Positions 53,300 through 61,276 of a stretch of DNA of 64,000 nt are shown piece by piece. The position numbers were made by a program, and so were the translations under genes. The stretch lies in contig JAFAYL010000052.1 in NCBI GenBank assembly GCA_019240405.1, positions 1 through 64,000 on the forward strand, written 5' to 3'. Source of the DNA: Acidobacteriaceae bacterium. GTDB taxonomy: Bacteria > Acidobacteriota > Terriglobia > Bryobacterales > Bryobacteraceae. Position 1 is the stretch's first letter. Each line of letters begins with the position of its first letter. The notes under the pieces were generated by a model, which was not told the DNA's origin, searched no databases, and was given only the letters and a program-made list of their open reading frames with translations.

Positions 53300-53648
53300 G
53301 ACAGACCTCCTTCGGGGAGAATGGCTTTTGGAATAGAGCGTTTGCGGGATGTGGCGCCGATCCATTCAACACGCCGGCGCGTTCGTCCGCGCTGATCATG
53401 ATCACCGGCAAGTTTCGGTACGCTTGCATCGTGCGAACTTGCCGGATCAGCTCGAACCCGTCAATATAGGGAAGATTTAGATCTGTTACCAGTGCAGCTA
53501 TTGCGGAACCGGGCGTGCTGAACAGAGAAAGCGCCGCTCGAGGGTCCCGAGCAACGATCGCTTTTACATCCGAAAGCGTTTCGATGGCAACCGCGAGAGA
53601 ATGCGCAACGGTCTCTGCGTCTTCCACAATGACGACGACCTTCTGCAT
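53274..53648 (-). CDS. Stand-alone receiver (CheY-like) protein
   Basis: A 124-residue receiver with no output domain. Acidic pocket residues are Glu9 and Asp10, phospho-acceptor Asp56 in LVTDLNLP, and Lys108 in QKPFSP. It may compete for phosphate from the sensor kinase, or relay it. It lies 13 bases after the OmpR-type regulator and overlaps the porin start, so it is expressed with both. Confidence 0.85.
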   Translation of the reverse strand: MQKVVVIVEDAETVAHSLAVAIETLSDVKAIVARDPRAALSLFSTPGSAIAALVTDLNLPYIDGFELIRQVRTMQAYRNLPVIMISADERAGVLNGSAPHPANALFQKPFSPKEVCRVLEQLLQ

Positions 53649-53661
53649 TAGCGCTGGTACA

Positions 53662-54336
53662 TCAAGGCACGAATCGATAACCTACTCCGTGAACCGTTAC
53701 AAAGTGCTTTGGAACGCTTGGCTCTTCCTCAAATTTCTGCCGGAGCCTTACGACGTGAGCGTCAACGGTCCTGGTGTTTGGATAATACTCATAGCCCCAA
53801 ACGGAATTCAGTATCAGATCGCGAGTCAAAACGCGGTCTGCGTTCTGGAGGAAAAACAGGAGCAAATTATATTCTGCGGGAGTCACACGAACCTCTGCTC
53901 CACGTTTTGTGACATTCCGCCGCTCTACATCTATCTCCACTTCGTTGAACCGGACAATTCGCGCGCCATCACTCCCGCTACGCCTTAAGACAGCGCGAAT
54001 GCGAGCCAGGAGCTCACGCGTGCCGAACGGTTTTACCACGTAATCATCAGCGCCGACCTCAAGAAGCAGAACTTTGTCCACTTCATCGGCTGCGGCGCTC
54101 AACACAATGATCGGCGTGGTCACGCGGCTGGCACGAAGCTGTTTGCAGACTTCGATCCCGCTTAACCCCGGCAACCGCAAATCAACGATGATGAGGTTCG
54201 GCTTCGTCGAAAATGCCTTGTCAAGGCCGGAAGGACCGTCGACGGCCTGTATAGGGACGAAGCGTTCACGCTCGAGTAATATGCTGACCGTCTCGCGCAA
54301 TTCTGAATCGTCATCAACTATCAAGATCTTTTCCAT
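53662..54336 (-). CDS. OmpR/PhoB-family response regulator
   Basis: A 224-residue winged-helix regulator. Asp52 in IIVDLRLPG is the phospho-acceptor; the switch lysine is in YVVKPFGTRE. The winged-helix domain (about 128-224) ends with TVHGVGYRFVP, as in KdpE/PhoB-type proteins. GGGAGG lies nine bases before the ATG. Two direct-repeat boxes upstream (54421-54496) suggest autoregulation. It is the first gene of the five-gene operon ending in the sensor kinase. Confidence 0.9.
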   Translation of the reverse strand: MEKILIVDDDSELRETVSILLERERFVPIQAVDGPSGLDKAFSTKPNLIIVDLRLPGLSGIEVCKQLRASRVTTPIIVLSAAADEVDKVLLLEVGADDYVVKPFGTRELLARIRAVLRRSGSDGARIVRFNEVEIDVERRNVTKRGAEVRVTPAEYNLLLFFLQNADRVLTRDLILNSVWGYEYYPNTRTVDAHVVRLRQKFEEEPSVPKHFVTVHGVGYRFVP

Positions 54337-54391
54337 AGCTCAATACCTCCCGCGGAGCGCCGACTGTAATGACGATTATTGTTATCTTCGG

Positions 54392-54397
54392 ATTCTA
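54392..54397 (-). promoter_or_regulatory. Possible -10 of the regulator operon
   Basis: TAGAAT on the reverse strand, with 17 bases upstream ending at 54414 and box 1 (54421-54437) right behind the -35 position (AACGGG, poor). A poor -35 beside an activator box fits an activated promoter. Confidence 0.35.
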
Positions 54398-54420
54398 AAA
54401 ACCCGGCGACAGGTCCCGTT

Positions 54421-54437
54421 TTTACAAAACTTTTACA
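54421..54437 (-). promoter_or_regulatory. Regulator box 1, TTTACA-N5-TTTACA
   Basis: TTTACA at 54421-54426 and 54432-54437 repeat with an 11-base period (shown on the forward strand; TGTAAA in the operon direction). Eleven-base direct repeats are typical of OmpR/PhoB-family sites. It lies just upstream of the predicted -35 of the regulator operon. Confidence 0.55.
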
Positions 54438-54479
54438 GCCGCTGCACAAGCCCCTGATGTACTCGGCGACAATCAGAAC

Positions 54480-54496
54480 TTTACGAGAAATTTACA
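54480..54496 (-). promoter_or_regulatory. Regulator box 2, TTTACG-N5-TTTACA
   Basis: TTTACG at 54480-54485 and TTTACA at 54491-54496 have the same 11-base period and lie 59 bases from box 1. The two together could form a looped or cooperative site for the regulator encoded downstream. Confidence 0.5.
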
Positions 54497-54639
54497 GCTT
54501 TCTCACCCCTGCAAGCCACTTCCGGCGCCACACTACAAGCGTAGATGAACCTTCGCGCAAGAACAATCGAGTCGAGTCCTATGGTACGTCAGCACGCGTC
54601 GGATCGGTTTTCTCTGCGGGGTTCGACACAAGGCCCTTC

Positions 54640-54735
54640 CTTCCTCCCATAAATGAGACATGCACTGGCCTGAATGAACATAGGTCAGGTTTGATTCTCT
54701 CAAGGGCGCAGCCACTGGTTGCGCCCTTGATTTTT
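54640..54735 (+). ncRNA. Candidate small RNA ending in a perfect terminator
   Basis: Rightward RNA would contain a first stem CCTGA with TCAGG (54670-54690) and then the terminator at 54701-54735. No gene on this strand needs that terminator within 400 bases. A possible -10 CATAAA lies near 54651. The promoter is weak, so this is a proposal. Confidence 0.35.
54701..54735 (+). terminator. Strong forward-strand intrinsic terminator
   Basis: CAAGGGCGCA (54701-54710), a nine-base loop, TGCGCCCTTG (54720-54729), then ATTTTT. The ten-pair stem is perfect. The T-run is only in the forward direction, so it does not serve the reverse-strand ferritin-like gene. Confidence 0.75.
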
Positions 54736-54781
54736 CGGAGTGCCGGAAGGATTTGAGGTTGGAATAAAGCGGCGGGAGGTC

Positions 54782-55915
54782 TCAGTACCTGTCGCACTCG
54801 CGCCGAGCTTCATCGGCGTCCTCAGCCAAGTCGCGCAGATATTCAAAAAATTCCTTTGATTGACCTATGAACAGGCCATCAGCAGCGAGCGCCTTGAGAG
54901 CGCCCATGGCGACGCCTTTCGTTTCGGTCGGGCGGATGATCGAACATGCCGGAAACTTTCGGCTCAGGAATGGGCAGGGCTCGGGCATGATCAAGTTGGC
55001 TTGCAGCGAGTCTGGCTGGCCACTTGCGAGGTTCACAAACGTTACGGTTGCTTTCGTGATCGGATCCGTATCGGTCAATGGAGTTGCATTTCCGGCTTTA
55101 TCTTGCCAGGTCTGGAAATGCATCGTCTCCGTCGGGCCAATGCTCAGCAAGATTCGAAGCACCTCAAGACTCGTCACTCTCTGAGCTAACGATGGATAGA
55201 GACTCGTTCCGCCCTGCTCGATAAATGCGAAATGGAATCCTGCTGTAAAAGCAATGGCTTTGAGGTGGTCGGTTTGATTGGCAAGCGTGCTACCCGCAGT
55301 ATCCGCATTGCTGCGCGGGATCGCAGGATGCTCTCCGACATTCAAACCTTTTACGGCTTGGCCGAAGGTGAAACCGGGATCGAGGTCGGGATTGTGCGTG
55401 CTGCTTCGGTAGCGTGTCCAAAAACTCGTGTTAACCGTAAGTCGCATCAAATTCGTGAGCCGAGCTTTTCCCGAAGAGCCGTCGGCTGTACTGCCGGGCA
55501 ATGTGCGAAATCGATCCAGATTGACTGTATCGGCGCCTTTGGATGCGAGATACGCATCAATGAAATGCCAATGACTGAACTCGTCATCCGTATTGTCATG
55601 AATGTACTGGGGCATGTCCATGTCCAGAATGGTAAGCGCTGCCGTGTATAACGGATTCCCGCTTCCGCTCGGCTCTTCGCTGTCTTGGATGCCGCCAAGT
55701 TCGTTGTACTGCTCCCAAAGATCGCTTTCAAGGATTTCGGCTGCTGCGAGGAACCTGAGAATTGCGGCGTCTCCTTTCGGGAGTGAGCCGCTTCCTTCCT
55801 CACTGCCAAACGCGGGTAATCCGCTTCCTAAAAGGCCGGCTCCGACCGCCGAGGCGCCAGCCGTAAGGCTGCCCCGCAGAAAGGAACGGCGATTCTTGCC
55901 AAGATCTGCACTCAT
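54782..55915 (-). CDS. Tat-exported ferritin-like protein
   Basis: A 377-residue protein with a twin-arginine signal (NRRSFLRGSLTAG, residues 8-20) and a ferritin-like helical part (about 50-120) whose motif DDEFSHWHFIDAYL has the metal-ligand pattern Glu..His. A second His-bearing helix is near GPTETMHFQTWQD. It likely binds iron or another metal in the periplasm; its TatA is encoded at 28152. AAGGAG sits 11 bases before the ATG. A third regulator-type box lies upstream (56012-56028), suggesting control by the OmpR-type protein. Confidence 0.78.
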   Translation of the reverse strand: MSADLGKNRRSFLRGSLTAGASAVGAGLLGSGLPAFGSEEGSGSLPKGDAAILRFLAAAEILESDLWEQYNELGGIQDSEEPSGSGNPLYTAALTILDMDMPQYIHDNTDDEFSHWHFIDAYLASKGADTVNLDRFRTLPGSTADGSSGKARLTNLMRLTVNTSFWTRYRSSTHNPDLDPGFTFGQAVKGLNVGEHPAIPRSNADTAGSTLANQTDHLKAIAFTAGFHFAFIEQGGTSLYPSLAQRVTSLEVLRILLSIGPTETMHFQTWQDKAGNATPLTDTDPITKATVTFVNLASGQPDSLQANLIMPEPCPFLSRKFPACSIIRPTETKGVAMGALKALAADGLFIGQSKEFFEYLRDLAEDADEARRECDRY

Positions 55916-56011
55916 AAATTACAAGTCTCCTTTTTGGAGCGCTGTTTCGCGTAATGCTTGCGCTCACGGATCTAGCGTGCGGCTTTAAGGCGCTAGAAAT
56001 TGTCGGGGGTC

Positions 56012-56028
56012 CGTAAACGATTCGTAAA
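56012..56028 (-). promoter_or_regulatory. Regulator box 3 upstream of the ferritin-like gene
   Basis: CGTAAA at 56012-56017 and 56023-56028 (TTTACG-N5-TTTACG in the gene direction) repeat with an 11-base period, like the boxes at 54421 and 54480. It is about 97 bases before the ATG at 55915, in the opposite relative orientation to boxes 1 and 2. Confidence 0.5.
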
Positions 56029-56049
56029 ATCGTTTTGTTTCAGGGAATA

Positions 56050-56946
56050 CTAATGAGTGCAGGAGTGAATCGCTGCTGCGCTCTCACGCGAGCTGTCAGC
56101 GTGATATGAGCTACGCACGAGCGGGCCTGCTTCGATATGCGCGAAGCCCATTTCTTCACCCGCCTTTTTGTACTGATAGAATTCCTGCTGCGGAATGTAG
56201 CGCAGGACAGGCAGGTGCTTTTGCGAAGGCCGCAAATATTGTCCCAGCGTCAAAATATCTACGTAATGTCCGCGTAAATCGAGCATGACTTCGAGCACTT
56301 CACGTTCGGTTTCTCCGAGACCCAGCATCAGGCCGGACTTTGTCGGAATGCGCGGCCGGACCTGCTTCGCATACCGCAGAACATCCAGCGATCGTTCGTA
56401 GCGAGCCCCCAACCGCACTTGGCGGTACAGACGAGGTACAGTTTCCGTGTTGTGGTTCAGTACGTCGGGATGAGCGTTCATAACGATATTCATGGCGGAG
56501 TGTGAGCCCTGAAAATCCGGAATCAGAACCTCGACTTTGCATCCGGAGATCCGTTCGCGAATTGCCGAAATGGTGAGAGCGAATAACTCTGCGCCACCAT
56601 CCTTTCTGTCATCGCGATTTACGCTTGTGATTACGGCGTAGCGCAGTCCAAGCATTACACAAGCTTCCGCGACGCGCCGCGGCTCATCGTAATCTACTGG
56701 GAGCGGAGCGCCTTTCTGCACGGCGCAAAATCCGCAACGCCGAGTGCAGACATTTCCCAAAATCATGAACGTTGCTGTGCGCCTATTCCAGCACTCGCCG
56801 ACGTTCGGACAGGCGGCGCTCTCACAAACTGTATGCAGGCGAAGGCGGGTGATCAAATCCTTCAGTTCGCGGTAATTTTCCCCCACGGGAGCCGGAGCGC
56901 GCAGCCATTTCGGCCGCTCAGGCTGCGAAGAGATGGTGACCAGCAC
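56050..56946 (-). CDS. lipA: Lipoyl synthase
   Basis: Radical-SAM enzyme inserting two sulphurs into octanoyl groups on lipoyl domains. The auxiliary cluster cysteines are Cys41, Cys46 and Cys52 in VCESAACPNVGECW. The radical-SAM motif CTRRCGFC has Cys67, Cys71 and Cys74. The C-terminal RSSYHA holds the conserved serine. Length 298 is normal. No lipB is adjacent. It lies at the end of a reverse-strand run after a small gene. Confidence 0.93.
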   Translation of the reverse strand: MLVTISSQPERPKWLRAPAPVGENYRELKDLITRLRLHTVCESAACPNVGECWNRRTATFMILGNVCTRRCGFCAVQKGAPLPVDYDEPRRVAEACVMLGLRYAVITSVNRDDRKDGGAELFALTISAIRERISGCKVEVLIPDFQGSHSAMNIVMNAHPDVLNHNTETVPRLYRQVRLGARYERSLDVLRYAKQVRPRIPTKSGLMLGLGETEREVLEVMLDLRGHYVDILTLGQYLRPSQKHLPVLRYIPQQEFYQYKKAGEEMGFAHIEAGPLVRSSYHADSSRESAAAIHSCTH

Positions 56947-56977
56947 TGATTTCAGTGTAGCTTCCGAAAATCTTGTT

Positions 56978-57301
56978 TCAGATCCAATTCCCTGGCGGCA
57001 CGACCTCCACCCAGGGCCGTTCTGCGGGCTCGCGATGCAAGGTGATGCTCCGGATATATTTAGCTAGAACTGGAAATCTGTCCGGGACTTGGATCTCGTC
57101 CCCTTGCGGCGAAGCCAAAGCAGTTTCATTTGCAGTGTGTTCCTGAACGCACTCAACTAGCTGTCTAACCAATCCCTCCCGCTCTTCCGAATCAGGACTG
57201 ACATCGTAATCCGGCTCAACCACGACTCTCCCAATCTGAGGAGAAGTTGGCGTTACCGATTGAAATGCGTCCTCAAGAAAGAATTCAAGTTGCGGATCCA
57301 C
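56978..57301 (-). CDS. Unknown small acidic protein (107 aa)
   Basis: Starts at GTG, three bases after the recR stop, and precedes lipA by 31 bases, so it is in the same transcript. The sequence (FFLEDAFQSVTPTSPQIGRV, later VPPGNWI) is soluble and acidic. No family is recognised. Its codon use looks like its neighbours, supporting reality. Confidence 0.55.
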   Translation of the reverse strand: MDPQLEFFLEDAFQSVTPTSPQIGRVVVEPDYDVSPDSEEREGLVRQLVECVQEHTANETALASPQGDEIQVPDRFPVLAKYIRSITLHREPAERPWVEVVPPGNWI

Positions 57302-57304
57302 GAG

Positions 57305-57904
57305 CTACATCTCCCTCCGGTTCTCGAGCGAGCGGGACATTGTCACTTCATCTGCAAATTCCAAATCGCTTCCCACCGGTATGCCCATGCCAATGCGCGT
57401 AACGCGAGGGCCGAGCGGTTTCAAGAGCCGTGATAAGTACACGGCAGTTGCTTCCCCTTCCGCCGTAGGATTCGTCGCGAGAATGATCTCCTGAATACTG
57501 TTGTGGCGGAGCCGCTCGACGAGGCCTTTAATTCTTAGCTGGTCAGGACCAATCCCGCGCAATGGTGAAATTGCCCCGTGCAAAACATGATATACACCGC
57601 GGAACGCATGAGTTGTTTCAATAGGAACGATGTTATGCGGCTCTTCGACTACGCAGATTTGAGTCCGCTCGCGATGGGGATCGCGACAGTAAAGACATAG
57701 CTCTTCGTCGCTGATGTTGTTGCACTCGATGCAAGTGGTGAGCTTGTCTTTGACGTCCAGAATTGCTTGGGCCAGATGTTCGGCGTCCTCTCGAGGCACT
57801 CTCAAAAGGTGAAACGCAATCCGCTGAGCCGATTTCTGGCCGATACCCGGCAGCCGCTTGCATTCTTGAATGAGTCGCGCGAGCGGTTCAGCGAACTCGG
57901 GCAT
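57305..57904 (-). CDS. recR: Recombination protein RecR
   Basis: Loads RecA at gaps together with RecF and RecO. The 199-residue protein has a helix-hairpin-helix ([14 protein letters not shown], 18-31), a zinc finger with Cys58, Cys61, Cys70 and Cys73, and a Toprim domain from about 80 (CVVEEPHNI) to the end. It follows ybaB by 11 bases. The order dnaX-ybaB-recR is conserved in many bacteria. Confidence 0.94.
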   Translation of the reverse strand: MPEFAEPLARLIQECKRLPGIGQKSAQRIAFHLLRVPREDAEHLAQAILDVKDKLTTCIECNNISDEELCLYCRDPHRERTQICVVEEPHNIVPIETTHAFRGVYHVLHGAISPLRGIGPDQLRIKGLVERLRHNSIQEIILATNPTAEGEATAVYLSRLLKPLGPRVTRIGMGIPVGSDLEFADEVTMSRSLENRREM

Positions 57905-57915
57905 GCCTCACAGGC

Positions 57916-58224
57916 CTAAAGCATGCCCGGAGGCAGTCCGAGCCCGCCGAGCATGCCGCCCATTTTGGATTGGGCTTCGTCGTCCACTCTCTTTGCAGCT
58001 TCATTTACTGCTGCCATCACCATATCCTGAAGCATCTCGACATCACCGGCTACTTCGGGATCAATCTTTACGCCGAGGACATTCTTATGGCCGTCCATCT
58101 TCACGCTGACCATGCCGCCGCCGGCAGAAGCCTCCACTCGAATTGCCGCAACTTGCTCCTGCAGTTTCTGCTGCATCTGTTGCGCCTGCTTCATCATGGT
58201 CTGCATGTTGCCGGGTATTTTCAT
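57916..58224 (-). CDS. ybaB: YbaB/EbfC nucleoid-associated protein
   Basis: A 102-residue DNA-binding protein. The N-terminal helix has MMKQAQQMQQKLQEQVA, and the core has GMVSVKMDGHKNVLGVKIDP. Relatives bind DNA with weak sequence preference and gather in the nucleoid. It lies between dnaX and recR as usual. Confidence 0.92.
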   Translation of the reverse strand: MKIPGNMQTMMKQAQQMQQKLQEQVAAIRVEASAGGGMVSVKMDGHKNVLGVKIDPEVAGDVEMLQDMVMAAVNEAAKRVDDEAQSKMGGMLGGLGLPPGML

Positions 58225-58245
58225 AGCTGATTGAATGCTCCCCTT

Positions 58246-59892
58246 TTACTCATTCAAATTTCGCACGGTGCGGACTTGGGCGTCCGGAAAAAGCTCCTGA
58301 AATCGCTTGACGCCCGGATGTGACAGCGCGCGTTGCCGAACATCATTCTCGCTGGGCGCAGATGTTCCAGACGTTTGCGGGGATTCTGTTTTCATAGGTT
58401 CGCGTGCCTCGATCCGCACTCGCACAGGTCTACCTGTTACTTCGACTGCCACACGCTGTACACCAGCATCTTTCAACCCGAAAGCGATGGATTTCGGAGC
58501 TCGCACGAGAAGTTCATTACCTTCCAAGCGCAGTTCCGACTGTCGAACGGCGTCTGCGGTTGTTTCCAATCCAGCCCTGCTCAGAGCGTCCGCAAGATCT
58601 GTTGCGAGGTCGCCCGATTTTACCGGTTCGACGGGTTTTCCCGCCGGTGCCACAGGCGATTGCGTCGAATTCAGTGCATTCTGTTCGCCGCCCGGGTTTG
58701 CCTTAGACGAGGCTGTTTGGAAAGTGGCCGGCTTCAACCTTTCCGCCCGAGATGTTTCGGGCTCCGGATTCTCAAGACTTGCGAGTGCCTCCTCAATGGA
58801 CTGAAGTCTTCCCGCCTGTACCAGCTTGATCAATCCAACCTCCAGATGGAGACGCGGCTGGAGTGAAGTCTGGAGCGTCTGATAGAGCTCGAGCGTTAGG
58901 TTCAGATAACGCGTCAAATCTTCTTCACCGAACAAACCCGCCGTCTCTAGGAAACCTTGCTGTTCGCGCTCAGAGGCTGCGATTAGCCGGTTGGGTTTGC
59001 CGGAGATCTTTGCGACAAGTAAGTTGCGCCAATAACGCGACAGCTCGCGGCAGAAATGTTGTAAGCTCTGCCCGCTGCGTTCGAGTTCCTCCACAATATC
59101 GAGCATCCGCGCGCTGTCCTGGTTGTGAATCGCTTCGGCAACAGAGCGCAGCGATTCAACCGCGAACATACCGAGCAAAGCACGAACATCCTCGACGCGG
59201 AGCGCTTTGCCGCAACAGGCGATTGCTTGATCCAGCGCCGAAAGTGAGTCCCGCACACTTCCTTCACCCGCTTGCGCGATCACTGATAGGACTTCGTCAC
59301 TTGCTTCGATGTCCTCCTGCGCGGCAATTTCCCGCAATCGGTTTTGAAGCTCGGCATAATCGATTGATCGAAAGGCAAAGTGCTGGCATCGCGACGCGAT
59401 CGTGTTCGGAATCTCATGCGCTTCGGTGGTGCAAAGAATGAATACGACCCACTCAGGCGGTTCTTCAAGCGTTTTCAGCAGCGCGTTGAAAGCTTCCTTC
59501 GTGATTTGATGCGCTTCATCGACGATGAAGATCTTGTAGCGATCTCGGGCGGGGCGGTAACGAACGTTCTCGCGGATTTCCCGCATCTCATTGATGCCGC
59601 GGTTCGAGGCAGCATCGATTTCGATTACGTCAACGGAATTGCCATTGCTGATTTCGACACAACTCGCACAGACGCCGCAAGGGGTCACGGTGGGACCGTT
59701 GATGCAGTTGAGACATCGCGCCAGAATGCGCGCGACGCTTGTCTTGCCTGTCCCTCGCTGGCCCGAGAAAATGTAGCCGTGCGCTAACCGGCAGCTCGTG
59801 ATCGCGTTTGCGAGAGTTTTTTGAACATGTTCTTGCCCGATCAGCTCGCTGAAATTTTGCGGACGATACTTTCTCGCAATCACTTGATACAT
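58246..59892 (-). CDS. dnaX: DNA polymerase III tau/gamma subunit
   Basis: Clamp-loader ATPase. The AAA+ domain has Walker A SGQRGTGKTS (43-52), a zinc site with Cys63, Cys72, Cys75 and Cys78, Walker B KIFIVDEAHQI and sensor SRCQHFAF. Residues about 360-548 form a shorter C-terminal part than E. coli tau. No obvious frameshift signal for gamma was noted. It lies 92 bases downstream of the SRP RNA gene, as in Bacillus. Confidence 0.93.
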   Translation of the reverse strand: MYQVIARKYRPQNFSELIGQEHVQKTLANAITSCRLAHGYIFSGQRGTGKTSVARILARCLNCINGPTVTPCGVCASCVEISNGNSVDVIEIDAASNRGINEMREIRENVRYRPARDRYKIFIVDEAHQITKEAFNALLKTLEEPPEWVVFILCTTEAHEIPNTIASRCQHFAFRSIDYAELQNRLREIAAQEDIEASDEVLSVIAQAGEGSVRDSLSALDQAIACCGKALRVEDVRALLGMFAVESLRSVAEAIHNQDSARMLDIVEELERSGQSLQHFCRELSRYWRNLLVAKISGKPNRLIAASEREQQGFLETAGLFGEEDLTRYLNLTLELYQTLQTSLQPRLHLEVGLIKLVQAGRLQSIEEALASLENPEPETSRAERLKPATFQTASSKANPGGEQNALNSTQSPVAPAGKPVEPVKSGDLATDLADALSRAGLETTADAVRQSELRLEGNELLVRAPKSIAFGLKDAGVQRVAVEVTGRPVRVRIEAREPMKTESPQTSGTSAPSENDVRQRALSHPGVKRFQELFPDAQVRTVRNLNE

Positions 59893-59984
59893 GAAGTTAC
59901 TCAGCGCACCGATTTGTGGGGGAGCTTAGGATTCCAGCAACAGGAAATGAAATGCTCGCGCCTGCTTACCGGAATAATGCCAGA

Positions 59985-60079
59985 CCCCGGGTGATCCGCG
60001 GCACACGAGCTAAATCGCTACCGTTGCTTCCTTCCGGACCTGGCGGGGTTTGCAACCGCCCATTGCACGAAGCCCGGAG
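59985..60079 (-). ncRNA. ffs: Small bacterial SRP RNA (4.5S type)
   Basis: On the reverse strand the SRP signature CAGGTCCGGAAGGAAGCA is present at about 60027-60044, with the expected apical loop. Ends pair as CUCCGGG with CCCGGGG over seven bases, giving about 95 nt, the size of the small SRP RNA. It recruits Ffh in co-translational membrane targeting. It lies between the YhaM-like gene and dnaX. Confidence 0.88.
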
Positions 60080-60108
60080 CCTGACAATCCACAATCGTAT
60101 CATCGGCA

Positions 60109-61269
60109 TCAGTTTTGCTCATCCAGAACGGCTTGCAATTTTTCCGCGAAGAGAGTGTTCATTGGGGGCTTATGCTCATTTCTTGCGGGACGTGGTTCGT
60201 GGCCAGGGGACGCGGGATGAGCCGGCTTAGAAGACGGCTCAGGTGCAGACTCCGCTGTCGCTTCGGGGGCGCTATTCAGTGCAGGGGCCGTTTCGTTCTT
60301 TGAGTCTGCGTCTTTTCCGAGAAATCGATCCTTCTTTAGAATGATCCGTTCCAGTGATCCGACCCAACCGGTAAATTCGCCTTCCACGCGATCCCGGTTC
60401 AATGCAACACGCATGGCCTCCATCTTCGAGTCAAGGTTATCGAGATGATGCAGCAGCAACGCTTCCGGGAACGCCGGCAACTTCGGTGAGCCAAACTCAA
60501 GCTCACCATGATGGCTGACGATTATATGTTCAAGCAACATTCGAAGCCGAGGTGGAAAATTCGGTAATTGATCAAACTTACTCGCGAGCAGCCGAAGCCC
60601 AATGATGATATGTCCAAGCAGTTGCCCCTCAGGGCTGTATCCAAAACTGCGCGAATAAGCCAATTCATCTATCTTGCCGATGTCATGAAGAATGGCGCCA
60701 GTCAGGAGGAGATCAAGATCGATGTCTTTATAATGCGGTCCGACCAGCCGGCAAAGTTTGCACAACGATAAAACGTGCTCGATGAGGCCGCCGCGGCAGG
60801 CATGGTGGATGTTTTTTGCGGCGGGAGCCAGTTTGTAAAGCTCAGCGAGCCTGGGGTCGCTGAAAACACCCTCGAGCATCGCACGCAGATGTGAATTTGA
60901 AATGCTGGCGATAATCGATCGCAGCTCTGCGAACATTTCATCGGGATCGCGTTCAGAGCAAGGAAAATAATCTGCAAAATCGATTTCGTGATCTTGAAGG
61001 CGGCGGAGCCGGTGCACAACGAATTGGGCGCGGGTCTGATAAAGCTGCATCACGCCCTTGACTTTGACGAAGTCGTCACGATCAAAGACATGCATGACTT
61101 CGCCGACGTTGTCCCACATCTTTGCTTCGATCTCTCCGGTACGGTCTGCGAGATGCAGCACCAGGTACGGTTCTCCGGTCTTCTTCTGCCGGATTTCTTT
61201 TGATAGGACGAGAAATTGAGCTGTGACGACCTCGTTCGGAACGAGGTTGCCGATATACGGCGATTTCAT
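60109..61269 (-). CDS. YhaM-like 3'-5' exoribonuclease (OB-fold plus HD domain)
   Basis: A 386-residue nuclease. Residues about 10-95 are an OB-fold (RTGEIEAKMWDNVGEVMHVF), and the HD domain (about 150-290) has HHACRGGLIEHV and LHDIGK with a later HHGELE. A Pro/Ala/Glu tail (about 325-386) is low complexity. Relatives degrade RNA and single-stranded DNA. It starts seven bases after the surA-like stop, so it is in the same transcript. Confidence 0.85.
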   Translation of the reverse strand: MKSPYIGNLVPNEVVTAQFLVLSKEIRQKKTGEPYLVLHLADRTGEIEAKMWDNVGEVMHVFDRDDFVKVKGVMQLYQTRAQFVVHRLRRLQDHEIDFADYFPCSERDPDEMFAELRSIIASISNSHLRAMLEGVFSDPRLAELYKLAPAAKNIHHACRGGLIEHVLSLCKLCRLVGPHYKDIDLDLLLTGAILHDIGKIDELAYSRSFGYSPEGQLLGHIIIGLRLLASKFDQLPNFPPRLRMLLEHIIVSHHGELEFGSPKLPAFPEALLLHHLDNLDSKMEAMRVALNRDRVEGEFTGWVGSLERIILKKDRFLGKDADSKNETAPALNSAPEATAESAPEPSSKPAHPASPGHEPRPARNEHKPPMNTLFAEKLQAVLDEQN

Positions 61270-61276
61270 ACGAGTG

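Larger units (their letters stand above)
54337..54781. other. 445-base gene-free stretch with regulator boxes, a terminator and possible small RNA
   Basis: It holds the promoter side of the regulator operon, two TTTAC-type boxes, and a strong forward terminator. Rightward transcription has no gene to end here, so a small RNA between about 54640 and 54735 is possible. Reverse-strand genes read away (regulator) or into it (ferritin-like). No protein frame here looks real. Confidence 0.55.

Noticed and set aside
54379-54756. Forward-strand 125-residue frame
   Set aside because: It reads through regulator boxes and a terminator and has no recognisable domain.
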